Shown piece by piece: positions 1 to 6,273 of a stretch of 9,243 nt of DNA. Position 1 is the first letter of the stretch. Each line of letters opens with the position of its first letter. A program made the translations under genes and the position numbers. Under the pieces are notes generated by a model. The model saw only the letters and a program-made list of their open reading frames with translations. It was not told the origin of the DNA and made no database searches. Location: NCBI GenBank assembly GCA_023396215.1, contig JAEWWW010000079.1, positions 1 to 9,243 on the forward strand, in the 5' to 3' direction. Source of the stretch: Bacillota bacterium. Its GTDB lineage: Bacteria; Bacillota; Clostridia; Oscillospirales; Ruminococcaceae.

Positions 1-1358
1 AGATTGCGGTGCGCATCATCCGCTGCTGCCGCGAAATGGGCATCGAAACGGTGGCGGTCTACTCCACTGCCGACGCCACCGCCCTGCATGTGCAGCTTGC
101 CACCCACGCGGTCTGCATCGGCCCGCCCAAGGCGGCCGACAGCTACCTCAACCAGCAGGCCATCATCACGGCGGCCGTGGGGATGAAGTGCGACGCCATT
201 CACCCCGGTTTTGGCTTTCTTTCTGAAAACAGCGCCTTTGCCGCTTTGTGCGAACAGTCGGGCGTCTGCTTTATTGGCCCCACCGCCCAGATGATTGACA
301 TGATGGGCAACAAGGCCGCCGCCCGGCAGCTGATGCAAAAGGCGGGGGTGCCAGTGGTGCCCGGCTCGGAGGGTGCGGTGGAAACGCCCCGGCAGGCCGC
401 GGCCCTTGCCGATAAAATCGGCTATCCTGTGCTGATTAAAGCGGCGGCGGGCGGCGGCGGCAGAGGGATGCGCCGGGTGTATGACCCGGCCGAGATGGCC
501 GCCGCCTTTCAGACGGCGCAGGCCGAGGCCACCGCCTGCTTTGGCAACGGCGAGATGTACCTCGAGAAGCTGATCCTTTCGCCCCGCCACATCGAGTTTC
601 AGATTATGGGCGACAAGCACGGCAACGTGGTGCATCTGGGCGAGCGTGACTGCTCGATGCAGCGCAAAAACCAAAAGATGATAGAGGAAGCGCCCTCCAA
701 GCTGCTCAGCGATGCGCAGCGGGCCGAAATCGGCGCCCTTGCGGTGAAGGCCGCTCAGGCGGTGGGTTACCACAACGCCGGAACAATAGAGTTCGTGGCC
801 GACAAGGAAGGGGCCTTTTATTTTATCGAGATGAACACCCGCATACAGGTGGAGCATCCGGTTACCGAGATGGTCACCGGCATCGATTTGATTAAGGAGC
901 AGCTGCGGGTGGCGGCGGGGCTGCCGCTCTCGGTCAGGCAGGAGGACGTTGTTATCACCGGCCATGCCATCGAGTGCCGCATCAACGCCGAAAACCCCGC
1001 CGCAGGGTTTCGCCCCAGCCCCGGCAGGGTGGATTTTCTGCATCTGCCGGGGGGCTGCGGGGTGCGGGTGGACAGCGCCCTCTACAACGGCTATGAAACC
1101 AGCCCCTTTTACGACTCGATGATGCTCAAGCTGGTTGCCCACGCCCCCACCCGGCTGGAGGCTATCCGCCGGATGCGCCGCGCGCTGGAGGAGCTGGTTA
1201 TCGAGGGCATCGACACCACCGCCGACCTCTGCCACCTGATTTTGCACCACCCCGATTTTATCAGCGGCAACTACAACACCGGATTTTTGGAAAAGCATCT
1301 GGACGAGATGCTTGCGTGGGACTGCCGCAGTGAGGAAAAGCCCGCCGAAGGGAGGTAA
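1..1358 (+). CDS. accC: Biotin carboxylase subunit of acetyl-CoA carboxylase (5' end missing)
   Basis: Carboxylates the biotin of BCCP (AccB) with ATP and bicarbonate, the first half-reaction of malonyl-CoA synthesis in the cytosol. The first complete codon is Ile at base 3. By alignment from memory with E. coli AccC, the residues before it should be an M...ANRGE segment of about 12 residues, so the start lies just outside the window, and GTG at 9 is an internal valine. Visible hallmarks are the HPGFGFLSEN segment, the ATP-grasp glycine loop GGGGRGM (about 448-470), ERDCSMQRKNQK (about 640-676), and the metal/biotin site EMNTRIQVEHPVTEM (828-872) with its conserved Glu and Arg. The C-terminal SPFYDSMMLKL and EGIDTT segments are typical of AccC. 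The protein ends with a short Glu/Lys-rich tail. There is no biotinyl domain in this chain, so it is the stand-alone subunit and not pyruvate carboxylase. accB is not in the window and probably lies upstream. The stop codon overlaps the accD ribosome binding site. Confidence 0.97.
   Translation, partial: IAVRIIRCCREMGIETVAVYSTADATALHVQLATHAVCIGPPKAADSYLNQQAIITAAVGMKCDAIHPGFGFLSENSAFAALCEQSGVCFIGPTAQMIDMMGNKAAARQLMQKAGVPVVPGSEGAVETPRQAAALADKIGYPVLIKAAAGGGGRGMRRVYDPAEMAAAFQTAQAEATACFGNGEMYLEKLILSPRHIEFQIMGDKHGNVVHLGERDCSMQRKNQKMIEEAPSKLLSDAQRAEIGALAVKAAQAVGYHNAGTIEFVADKEGAFYFIEMNTRIQVEHPVTEMVTGIDLIKEQLRVAAGLPLSVRQEDVVITGHAIECRINAENPAAGFRPSPGRVDFLHLPGGCGVRVDSALYNGYETSPFYDSMMLKLVAHAPTRLEAIRRMRRALEELVIEGIDTTADLCHLILHHPDFISGNYNTGFLEKHLDEMLAWDCRSEEKPAEGR
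1351..1356 (+). promoter_or_regulatory. Ribosome binding site of accD, overlapping the accC stop
   Basis: GGAGGT lies 11 bases before the GTG at 1368, and its last base is the first base of the accC TAA stop (1356-1358). It supports the GTG start of accD over the in-frame GTG at 1377 (20 bases away) and the ATG at 1413, whose nearest purine-rich stretch is only 3 bases away. Termination of accC on this site suggests coupled translation. Confidence 0.75.
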
Positions 1359-1367
1359 CGAGCGCCC

Positions 1368-2276
1368 GTGATACCAGTGATAAGAAACCCCTTTAAATCG
1401 CGCAGGGAGAAGATGCAGCGGCTGAGCGCCCTGCGGGCCGAAGCGCAGAAAGGCCCCCAAACCACCCCGCCCAAGGCCCCGGCCAACGAGGTGGCCTGCC
1501 CCGGCTGCAAGCGGCAGTTGGAGCGGGGCGAGCTGGCCCGGCTGCTCTACGTCTGCCCTCTCTGCGGCCATCACCTGCCGGTTTCGGCCCCGGTGCGGCT
1601 GCGGATGATTGCCGATAAGGGCAGCATCCAGCCCCTGCCCGGCTGTACGGTGACCGAGGACGCGCTAAGCTTCCCCGGTTATGGCGAAAAGCTGGAAGCG
1701 GCACGCGCCAAGACCAAACTGGACGAGGCGGTGGTCTGCGCCCAAATTTGCATCGAGGGCCACCCGGCGGTGGCGGTGGTGCTGGATAGCCGCTTTTTGA
1801 TGGGCAGCATGGGGGCCTATCTGGGCGAGGCGGTGACCTGCGCCATAGAGCATGCCGCCTACAACAGGCTGCCGCTGGTGATTTTCAGCGCCAGCGGCGG
1901 CGCCAGGATGCAGGAGGGCATCATCTCGCTGATGCAGATGGTAAAGACCAGCGCCGCTCTCCAGCGGTTTTCCGCTGCGGGCGGGCTTTATATTTCTTAC
2001 CTGACCCACCCCACCACCGGCGGGGTCAGCGCCAGCTTTGCGGGCCTCGGGGATATCACCCTGGCCGAGCCGGGGGCGCTTATCGGCTTTGCGGGGCCGA
2101 GGGTCATCGAGCAAACCATCCGCCAAAAGCTGCCCGAGGGCTTTCAGCGGGCGGAGTATCTGGAAGAGCACGGCTTTGTGGACCGCATTCTCCCCCGGGG
2201 GGAGATGCGCCAGACCCTTGCGCTGCTGCTGGCCCTGCACCAGAAGGGGGGAAACAGCCTTGATGAAGGAAATTGA
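1368..2276 (+). CDS. accD: Acetyl-CoA carboxylase carboxyltransferase beta subunit
   Basis: With AccA it forms the alpha2-beta2 carboxyltransferase that moves the carboxyl group from carboxybiotin to acetyl-CoA, giving malonyl-CoA. The 302-residue product has the C4 zinc ribbon at Cys44, Cys47, Cys63 and Cys66 (C-x2-C-x15-C-x2-C), the same spacing as E. coli AccD. The crotonase-fold core follows: SASGGAR (174-180), the SLMQMVKTSAAL segment, TTGGVSASFA, and IGFAGPRVIEQT (239-250) near the C-terminus. About 43 residues precede the zinc ribbon, which is longer than in E. coli; this basic and Ala/Pro-rich stretch is probably a flexible tail. The start is GTG, chosen by the GGAGGT site. The first codons include two ATA and an AGA, unlike the GC-rich codons of the rest. 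The end overlaps accA by 14 bases, which fits coupled, roughly equimolar production of the two subunits. Confidence 0.97.
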   Translation: MIPVIRNPFKSRREKMQRLSALRAEAQKGPQTTPPKAPANEVACPGCKRQLERGELARLLYVCPLCGHHLPVSAPVRLRMIADKGSIQPLPGCTVTEDALSFPGYGEKLEAARAKTKLDEAVVCAQICIEGHPAVAVVLDSRFLMGSMGAYLGEAVTCAIEHAAYNRLPLVIFSASGGARMQEGIISLMQMVKTSAALQRFSAAGGLYISYLTHPTTGGVSASFAGLGDITLAEPGALIGFAGPRVIEQTIRQKLPEGFQRAEYLEEHGFVDRILPRGEMRQTLALLLALHQKGGNSLDEGN

Positions 2277-3213
2277 TTTTCAGATTGACGCCCTTGAGCA
2301 AGAGGTGGAGGCGCTGAAGGCCAAGGCCAAAAACGCCGGGGCAAGGCTGAAAGCCCGCCAACTGGAGGGGCGGCGGGAACGGCTGCTTGCCAGCTGCACC
2401 GGGCTTTCCCCCGCCGATAAGGTGTTTTTGGCCCGGCGGCGGGGGCGGCCGGGGGTGCAGGATTATATCACCGCCCTTTTCACCGATTTTCTGGAGCTCA
2501 AGGGCGACCGGCTCTGCGCCGAGGACGCCAGCATTCTGGGGGGGCTTGCTTTTTACAGGGGTCTGCCGGTGACGGTCATCGGACACCGCAAGGGCAAAAC
2601 CCTTGCCGAAAACATGGCCTTTAACTTTGGTATGCCCGGCCCCGAGGGCTACCGCAAGTCGCTGCGGCTGATGCGGCAGGCTGAAAAATTCGGCCGCCCC
2701 ATTATCACCTTTATCGATACCCCCGGGGCATACCCGGGGCTGGAGGCCGAGGCCCGGGGCCAGAGTGAAGCCATCGCCCGCAACCTTGCCGCCATGAGCG
2801 CCCTCACCGTACCGGTGGTGGCCATTGTTACCGGAGAGGGAGGCAGCGGCGGGGCGCTGGCCCTTGGGGTGGCCAACCGGGTGCTGATGCTGGAGCACGC
2901 GGTCTACTCTATCCTTTCGCCCGAAGGCTTTGCCGCCATCCTGTGGAAGGACGCCGCCCGCAGCGCCGAGGCCTGCGAGCTGATGAAGCTGACGGCGCAG
3001 GATTTGCTGGCGCTGGGTGTGGCGGACGAGATTATCCCCGAGCCCCTTGGCGGGGCGCACCGGGGGCCCCATCAGGCATTTGCGGCGGTGGACGCCGCCC
3101 TTGCGGCCCACCTCGGCCAGCTTTTGCCGCTATCCGGCGAAGCCCTTGCCCGGCAGCGCTATGAAAAATTCAGGGTGATTGGCACCATGCCGGTCAGGGA
3201 GGAGAAAGCATGA
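2263..3213 (+). CDS. accA: Acetyl-CoA carboxylase carboxyltransferase alpha subunit
   Basis: Partner of AccD in the carboxyltransferase. The 316-residue product is close to the 319 of E. coli AccA. A charged, helical N-terminus (EIDFQIDALEQEVEALKAK) is followed by RPGVQDYI (62-69), GDRLCAEDASILGG, the IGHRKG segment, and NFGMPGPEGYRKSLRLM (121-137). The family signature TPGAYPGLEAEARGQSEAIA (153-172) and the oxyanion-hole motif GEGGSGGALA (191-200) are present. SILSPEGFAAILWKD and PEPLGGAHR (259-267) complete the match. The start is ATG at 2263, inside the accD reading frame. It gives the usual N-terminus and follows a G-rich stretch (AAGGGGGG, 2244-2251) that could serve as a weak ribosome binding site. 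The frame is open upstream to 2038, but that extension only shadows accD. The stop overlaps the fabH start as ATGA. Confidence 0.97.
   Translation: MKEIDFQIDALEQEVEALKAKAKNAGARLKARQLEGRRERLLASCTGLSPADKVFLARRRGRPGVQDYITALFTDFLELKGDRLCAEDASILGGLAFYRGLPVTVIGHRKGKTLAENMAFNFGMPGPEGYRKSLRLMRQAEKFGRPIITFIDTPGAYPGLEAEARGQSEAIARNLAAMSALTVPVVAIVTGEGGSGGALALGVANRVLMLEHAVYSILSPEGFAAILWKDAARSAEACELMKLTAQDLLALGVADEIIPEPLGGAHRGPHQAFAAVDAALAAHLGQLLPLSGEALARQRYEKFRVIGTMPVREEKA
3196..3204 (+). promoter_or_regulatory. Ribosome binding site of fabH
   Basis: AGGGAGGAG ends 5 bases before the ATG at 3210 and lies inside the 3' end of accA. It supports that start over the in-frame ATG at 3219, which would be 14 bases away. 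Confidence 0.75.
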
Positions 3214-4148
3214 GAGCAATGCGACTTGTGGCGACCGGCCGCTGCCTGCCCCAAAGGGTGGTTACCAACGACGATTTGAGCCGTATGGTGGAAACCAGCG
3301 ACGAGTGGATTTCCACCCGCACCGGCATTCGGGAGCGGCGGCACTGCACCGACGAAACCAACGCCTTTTTGGCCTCTGAGGCCGCCCGCCGGGCGATGGC
3401 GCAGGGGGGCATTTCTCCCGAGGAAATTGGGATCTGCATTGTCGCCACCTTCACCCCCGACAGCGCCTCCCCCTCGATGGCCTGTCTGGTGCAGCAGGCG
3501 CTGGGCCTGCCCGAGGATATCCCCGCCTTTGACCTCAACGCCGCCTGCTCCGGCTTTTTATACGGGCTCAAGGTCGCCCACGGACTGCTGCTCACCAGCG
3601 AACGGCCCTACGCCCTTGTGGTTGGCAGCGAGGTGCTTTCCCGCGTGGTCAACTTTGAGGACAGGGGCACCTGCGTGCTCTTTGGCGATGGCGCGGGGGC
3701 CGCGGTGCTGACCCTTTCCGACAGCCACCGCTTTGTGGCCGCCCTCGGCGCAAGGGGGGATGACTCCCTCATCCACTGCCCGGGGCCGGGCAAGCCCGAC
3801 CAGTATATCTCGATGAACGGGCGCGAGGTGTTCCGCTTTGCCACCGATATCATCCCCCGGTGCATCGAGCAGGTGCTGGCCAAGGCGGGCCTGACGCTGG
3901 AGGATGTGGATTATGTGGTCTGCCATCAGGCCAACGCCCGCATCATCTCTCACGTGGTAAAAAAGATGCAGGCGCCGGAGGAGAAGTTCTATATCAACCT
4001 GCAGCGCTACGGCAACACTTCATCGGCCAGCATCCCCATCGCACTGGACGAGATGGCCGAGCAAGGGCTGCTGCGCCCCGGGATGCGGGTAGTCTGCGTC
4101 GGCTTTGGCGGCGGGCTAACCTGGGGCGGCGCGCTGCTGGAATGGTAG
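3210..4148 (+). CDS. fabH: Beta-ketoacyl-ACP synthase III, chain initiation
   Basis: Condenses an acyl-CoA primer with malonyl-ACP to start fatty acid chains. The 312-residue product carries the KAS III triad: Cys113 in AACSGF, His239 in CHQANARI, and Asn269 in GNTSSAS. TSDEWISTRTGIRER (29-43), FGDGAGAAVL (158-167) and the C-terminal VGFGGGLTWGGALL are also characteristic. The position matching E. coli Phe87, which shapes the primer pocket in the dimer, is Ser87 here in SASPS, so the pocket may be roomier. The primer, whether acetyl, branched or longer, cannot be fixed from sequence. The gene overlaps accA by four bases (ATGA) and is the last gene before the only sizeable gap in the window. 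In many Clostridia acpP sits directly after fabH, but it is absent here. Confidence 0.97.
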   Translation: MRAMRLVATGRCLPQRVVTNDDLSRMVETSDEWISTRTGIRERRHCTDETNAFLASEAARRAMAQGGISPEEIGICIVATFTPDSASPSMACLVQQALGLPEDIPAFDLNAACSGFLYGLKVAHGLLLTSERPYALVVGSEVLSRVVNFEDRGTCVLFGDGAGAAVLTLSDSHRFVAALGARGDDSLIHCPGPGKPDQYISMNGREVFRFATDIIPRCIEQVLAKAGLTLEDVDYVVCHQANARIISHVVKKMQAPEEKFYINLQRYGNTSSASIPIALDEMAEQGLLRPGMRVVCVGFGGGLTWGGALLEW

Positions 4149-4181
4149 CCGCATAAAAGAACCTGACGCACACCCCCTCGG

Positions 4182-4207
4182 GCCGCCGAAGGAAGCGCCG
4201 GGGCGGC
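4182..4207 (+). repeat. GC-rich inverted repeat (possible RNA hairpin)
   Basis: GCCGCC (4182-4187) and GGCGGC (4202-4207) are perfect reverse complements around a 14-base loop, with one more G-U pair possible outside. A competing small hairpin can form from TCGG (4178-4181) and CCGA (4186-4189). Neither is followed by a T-run, so this is not a typical intrinsic terminator. It could mark mRNA processing, pausing or nothing at all. Confidence 0.35.
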
Positions 4208-4215
4208 TATCCACC

Positions 4216-4238
4216 TTGATAAACACGTTTTAAATCAA
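4216..4238 (+). promoter_or_regulatory. Inverted-repeat candidate operator upstream of fabK
   Basis: TTGAT (4216-4220) and ATCAA (4234-4238) are reverse complements 13 bases apart, with a second near-nested pair AAAC (4221-4224) and GTTT (4227-4230) inside. The arms resemble the TTGA/TCAA halves of the streptococcal FabT box, but the spacing is far wider, and the site does not look like a FapR box either. This is a candidate only; short AT-rich repeats arise by chance. Confidence 0.25.
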
Positions 4239-4248
4239 TCTTTTCGGT

Positions 4249-4256
4249 AAAAGGAG
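4249..4256 (+). promoter_or_regulatory. Ribosome binding site of fabK
   Basis: AAAAGGAG lies 12 bases before the ATG at 4269. The spacing is slightly long, but no other in-frame start is nearby, and the resulting N-terminus is the usual one for FabK. Confidence 0.65.
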
Positions 4257-4268
4257 TGACCCCATTTT

Positions 4269-5201
4269 ATGAAACTCAACGGGCTTTTAGGAATCAAATA
4301 TCCCTTTATACAGGGCGGCATGGCACATGTCGCCACCGGCGGCTTTGCGGCGGCGGTTTCCAACGCCGGGGGGCTGGGGCTGATCGGCGCCGGTGGCATG
4401 AATGTAGAGATGCTACGGGAGCATATCCACCTGTGCAGAAGCAACACCGATAAGCCCTTTGGGGTCAACATCATGCTGATGCACCCTGAGGCCGCGGCCA
4501 TGGCCAGGCTGGTGGCCGAGGAGCGGGTGCCGGTCATCACCACCGGTGCCGGAAACCCCGGCCCTTATATCTCGATGTGGAAAGAGGCGGGGGCCAGGGT
4601 GATTCCGGTTATCCCCAGCGTGGCGCTTGCCCGGCGGGTTGAGTCAGCGGGCGCCGACGCGGTTATCGCCGAGGGCACCGAGGCAGGCGGCCATGTGGGC
4701 GAGCTGACCACCATGGCGCTGGTGCCGCAGGTGGCCGACGGGGTGAAAATCCCGGTTATCGCCGCAGGCGGCATCGCCGACGGCCGCCAACTGCTGGCCG
4801 CCTTTGCCCTTGGGGCGGTGGGGGTACAGCTGGGCACCTGCCTGCTGGTGAGCGAGGAGTGCCCGGTGCATGAAAACTACAAGGCGGCTATCCTGAAAGC
4901 AAGCGATACCGGTACCATTGTGACCGGGCGTTCGGCGGGGGTGCCGGTGCGCATCCTGAAAAACAAGATGGCCCGCGAGTATATCCGGCGCGAGCAGGCC
5001 GGGGCCGATAAGATGGAACTGGAGCGGTTTACCCTCGGCTCACTGCGCCGCGCCGTCTTTGATGGCGACGCGCAGGAGGGCTCGGTGATGGCGGGGCAGG
5101 TTGCGGGGCAGCTTTGCGCCATCCGGCCGCTGGAGGAGATATTTGAGGAGCTGTGGAATGGCTATCTAAAACGGCTGGAAGAGCTGGGGCAGGAGCGGTA
5201 A
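4269..5201 (+). CDS. fabK: Enoyl-ACP reductase II (FMN-dependent)
   Basis: Reduces trans-2-enoyl-ACP in the last step of each elongation cycle, using FMN and NAD(P)H. The 310-residue product is a TIM-barrel flavoprotein of the nitronate monooxygenase superfamily. It shows the FabK-type N-terminus LLGIKYPFIQGGMAHVATG (6-24), AAAVSNAGGLGLIGAG (27-42), the KPFGVNIML segment (62-70) and GTEAGGHVGELTTM (136-149), whose His142 matches the conserved active-site histidine. The phosphate-binding stretch IPVIAAGGIADG (161-172) and FALGAVGVQLGTCLL (179-193) follow. The C-terminal half has GRSAGVPVR and a GSVMAGQ motif (271-277) as in FabK. It lacks the cysteine cluster of the next gene. No FabI is visible in the window, so FabK is likely the main enoyl reductase; cells relying on FabK are usually insensitive to triclosan. 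Four bases separate it from the next gene. Confidence 0.93.
   Translation: MKLNGLLGIKYPFIQGGMAHVATGGFAAAVSNAGGLGLIGAGGMNVEMLREHIHLCRSNTDKPFGVNIMLMHPEAAAMARLVAEERVPVITTGAGNPGPYISMWKEAGARVIPVIPSVALARRVESAGADAVIAEGTEAGGHVGELTTMALVPQVADGVKIPVIAAGGIADGRQLLAAFALGAVGVQLGTCLLVSEECPVHENYKAAILKASDTGTIVTGRSAGVPVRILKNKMAREYIRREQAGADKMELERFTLGSLRRAVFDGDAQEGSVMAGQVAGQLCAIRPLEEIFEELWNGYLKRLEELGQER
5191..5195 (+). promoter_or_regulatory. Ribosome binding site of the Fe-S flavoprotein gene
   Basis: AGGAG at the very end of fabK lies 10 bases before ATG 5206. It favours that start over the in-frame ATGs at 5212 and 5215, which would be 16 and 19 bases away. All three give nearly the same protein. Confidence 0.55.
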
Positions 5202-5205
5202 CGGT

Positions 5206-6273
5206 ATGATTATGATGAAAGGCAAGCCCCTTGCGGTACCTGTGATACAGGGCGGCATGGGCATTGGGGTATCGCTGGGCGGCCTTGCGGGCGCGGTAGC
5301 CGCCTGCGGCGGCATGGGGGTTATCAGCGGAGCCCATCCCGGCTTTGCCGCCCCCAACTTTTGGGCCGAGCCGCTGAAGGCCAACTTAAGCGCCCTCAAG
5401 GAGCAGATTGAAAAGGCAAAGAAGATTGCCGAGGGCAAGGGGCTGGTGGCCCTCAACGCGATGGTAGCCACCACCCACTACGCCGAAATGGTGGGCGCCG
5501 CCATCGCTGCCGGCATCGACGCCATTATCTCGGGGGCTGGGCTTCCCACCGAGCTGCCCGCCCTTGCAAAAGGCAGCGGCGCGGCGCTGGCTCCCATTGT
5601 TTCCAGCGCGAAAGCGGCCCGCACCATCTGCCGCCTTTGGGACAGGCGGCATGGGGTCTGTCCCGACTTTATCGTGGTGGAAGGCCCCGAGGCGGGCGGG
5701 CATCTGGGCTTTGACCAGAAGGAGCTGCAAAATGGCAGCGCCCAAACGCTGGAGGAAATTCTGCCCGGGGTGCTGGCCGAGGCAGCCCCCTTTGCCCAGA
5801 AGTACCAGCAGGAGATTCCTGTTTTTGTGGCGGGCGGGGTTTATACCGGCGGGGATATCGCCCGGTTTGTCGGGATGGGCGCGGCGGGCGCGCAGGTTGC
5901 CACCCGGTTTATCGCCACCGACGAATGCGACGCCTCGCCCCGGTACAAAGAGATACTGATAGCGGCCAAACAAGAGGATATCTGTCTGGTCAAAAGCCCG
6001 GTGGGGATGCCGGGGCGGGCGCTGCGCTCCCCTCTTGTGGAGCGGCTGGGCCTGAATATCCGCACCCCCATCAAAAAGTGCATCGACTGCCTGCTGCCCT
6101 GCACACCGGCCACCACCCCCTACTGCATCACCAGCGCGCTGATTGCCGCGGTGGAGGGCGACTGGGAAAACGGCCTGTTTTTCTGCGGCAGCAACGCCTT
6201 TCGCCTTGACCGGATGATGCCGGTGCGGGAGCTGATGAAGGAACTGACCCAAGGGTGGTGGAAAAACCAATGA
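5206..6273 (+). CDS. Nitronate monooxygenase/FabK-family flavoprotein with C-terminal Cys cluster; FabX-like candidate
   Basis: A 355-residue FMN TIM-barrel protein, related to FabK but clearly a different subfamily. Shared features are IQGGMGIGVSLGGLAGAV (14-31), GGMGVISG (35-42), VEGPEAGGHLGF (158-169, His166 aligned with the FabK histidine), IPVFVAGGVYTGGDIA (204-219) and GMGAAGAQVATRFI (223-236). Unlike FabK it has KSPVGMPGRALR (263-274) and a cysteine cluster at Cys292, Cys295, Cys299 and Cys307 (C-x2-C-x3-C-x7-C, bases 6079-6126), suited to an iron-sulfur cluster. Database entries of this kind are often called nitronate monooxygenase, a poor fit inside a fab operon. Helicobacter FabX, an NMO-family enzyme reported to hold FMN and a 4Fe-4S cluster, makes unsaturated acyl-ACP by dehydrogenation and isomerisation; a similar role is my inference. 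A second enoyl reductase is the main alternative. It lies 4 bases after fabK and overlaps fabD by ATGA. Confidence 0.85.
   Translation: MIMMKGKPLAVPVIQGGMGIGVSLGGLAGAVAACGGMGVISGAHPGFAAPNFWAEPLKANLSALKEQIEKAKKIAEGKGLVALNAMVATTHYAEMVGAAIAAGIDAIISGAGLPTELPALAKGSGAALAPIVSSAKAARTICRLWDRRHGVCPDFIVVEGPEAGGHLGFDQKELQNGSAQTLEEILPGVLAEAAPFAQKYQQEIPVFVAGGVYTGGDIARFVGMGAAGAQVATRFIATDECDASPRYKEILIAAKQEDICLVKSPVGMPGRALRSPLVERLGLNIRTPIKKCIDCLLPCTPATTPYCITSALIAAVEGDWENGLFFCGSNAFRLDRMMPVRELMKELTQGWWKNQ

Larger units (their letters stand above)
4149..4268 (+). other. 120-base intergenic gap between fabH and fabK
   Basis: The only sizeable non-coding stretch in the window. It cannot hold an ACP gene (about 230 bases), and I see no ORF remnant. 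The first part is GC-rich and contains hairpin potential (4182-4207). The second part (about 4216-4268) is clearly AT-richer than the surroundings and ends in the fabK ribosome binding site. A promoter or operator driving fabK-fabZ could be here, but I found no convincing -35/-10 pair: TTGATA at 4216 has no good -10 at 16-18 bases. No T-run follows the hairpin. Confidence 0.6.

Noticed and set aside
2721..2740. Repeated CCCGGGG blocks
   Set aside because: Explained by codons for the conserved TPGAYPG motif of AccA.
2104..3111. Minus-strand open frame of 335 codons opposite accD/accA
   Set aside because: Same reason: it spans two well-supported plus-strand genes and has shadow-type composition.
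4176..4207. Intrinsic terminator after fabH
   Set aside because: The GC-rich inverted repeats compete with each other and none is followed by a T-run; the nearest T-rich stretch is more than 20 bases away.
4216..4244. Sigma-70-type promoter starting with TTGATA
   Set aside because: No acceptable -10 box at 16-18 bases downstream (the sequence there is T-rich without a TATAAT match); TTAAAT at 4230 is too close.
6255..6269. Upstream GTG starts for fabD
   Set aside because: They add VEKP-type residues not seen in the family, while ATG 6270 gives the standard N-terminus and an ATGA overlap.
5386..6270. Minus-strand open frame of 294 codons opposite the Fe-S flavoprotein gene
   Set aside because: Shadow of the real gene in GC-rich DNA; no recognisable domain.
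5206..6273. Genuine nitronate (nitroalkane) detoxifying enzyme
   Set aside because: Possible by fold, but the operon context and the Cys cluster argue for an acyl-ACP role; kept only as a low-ranked alternative.
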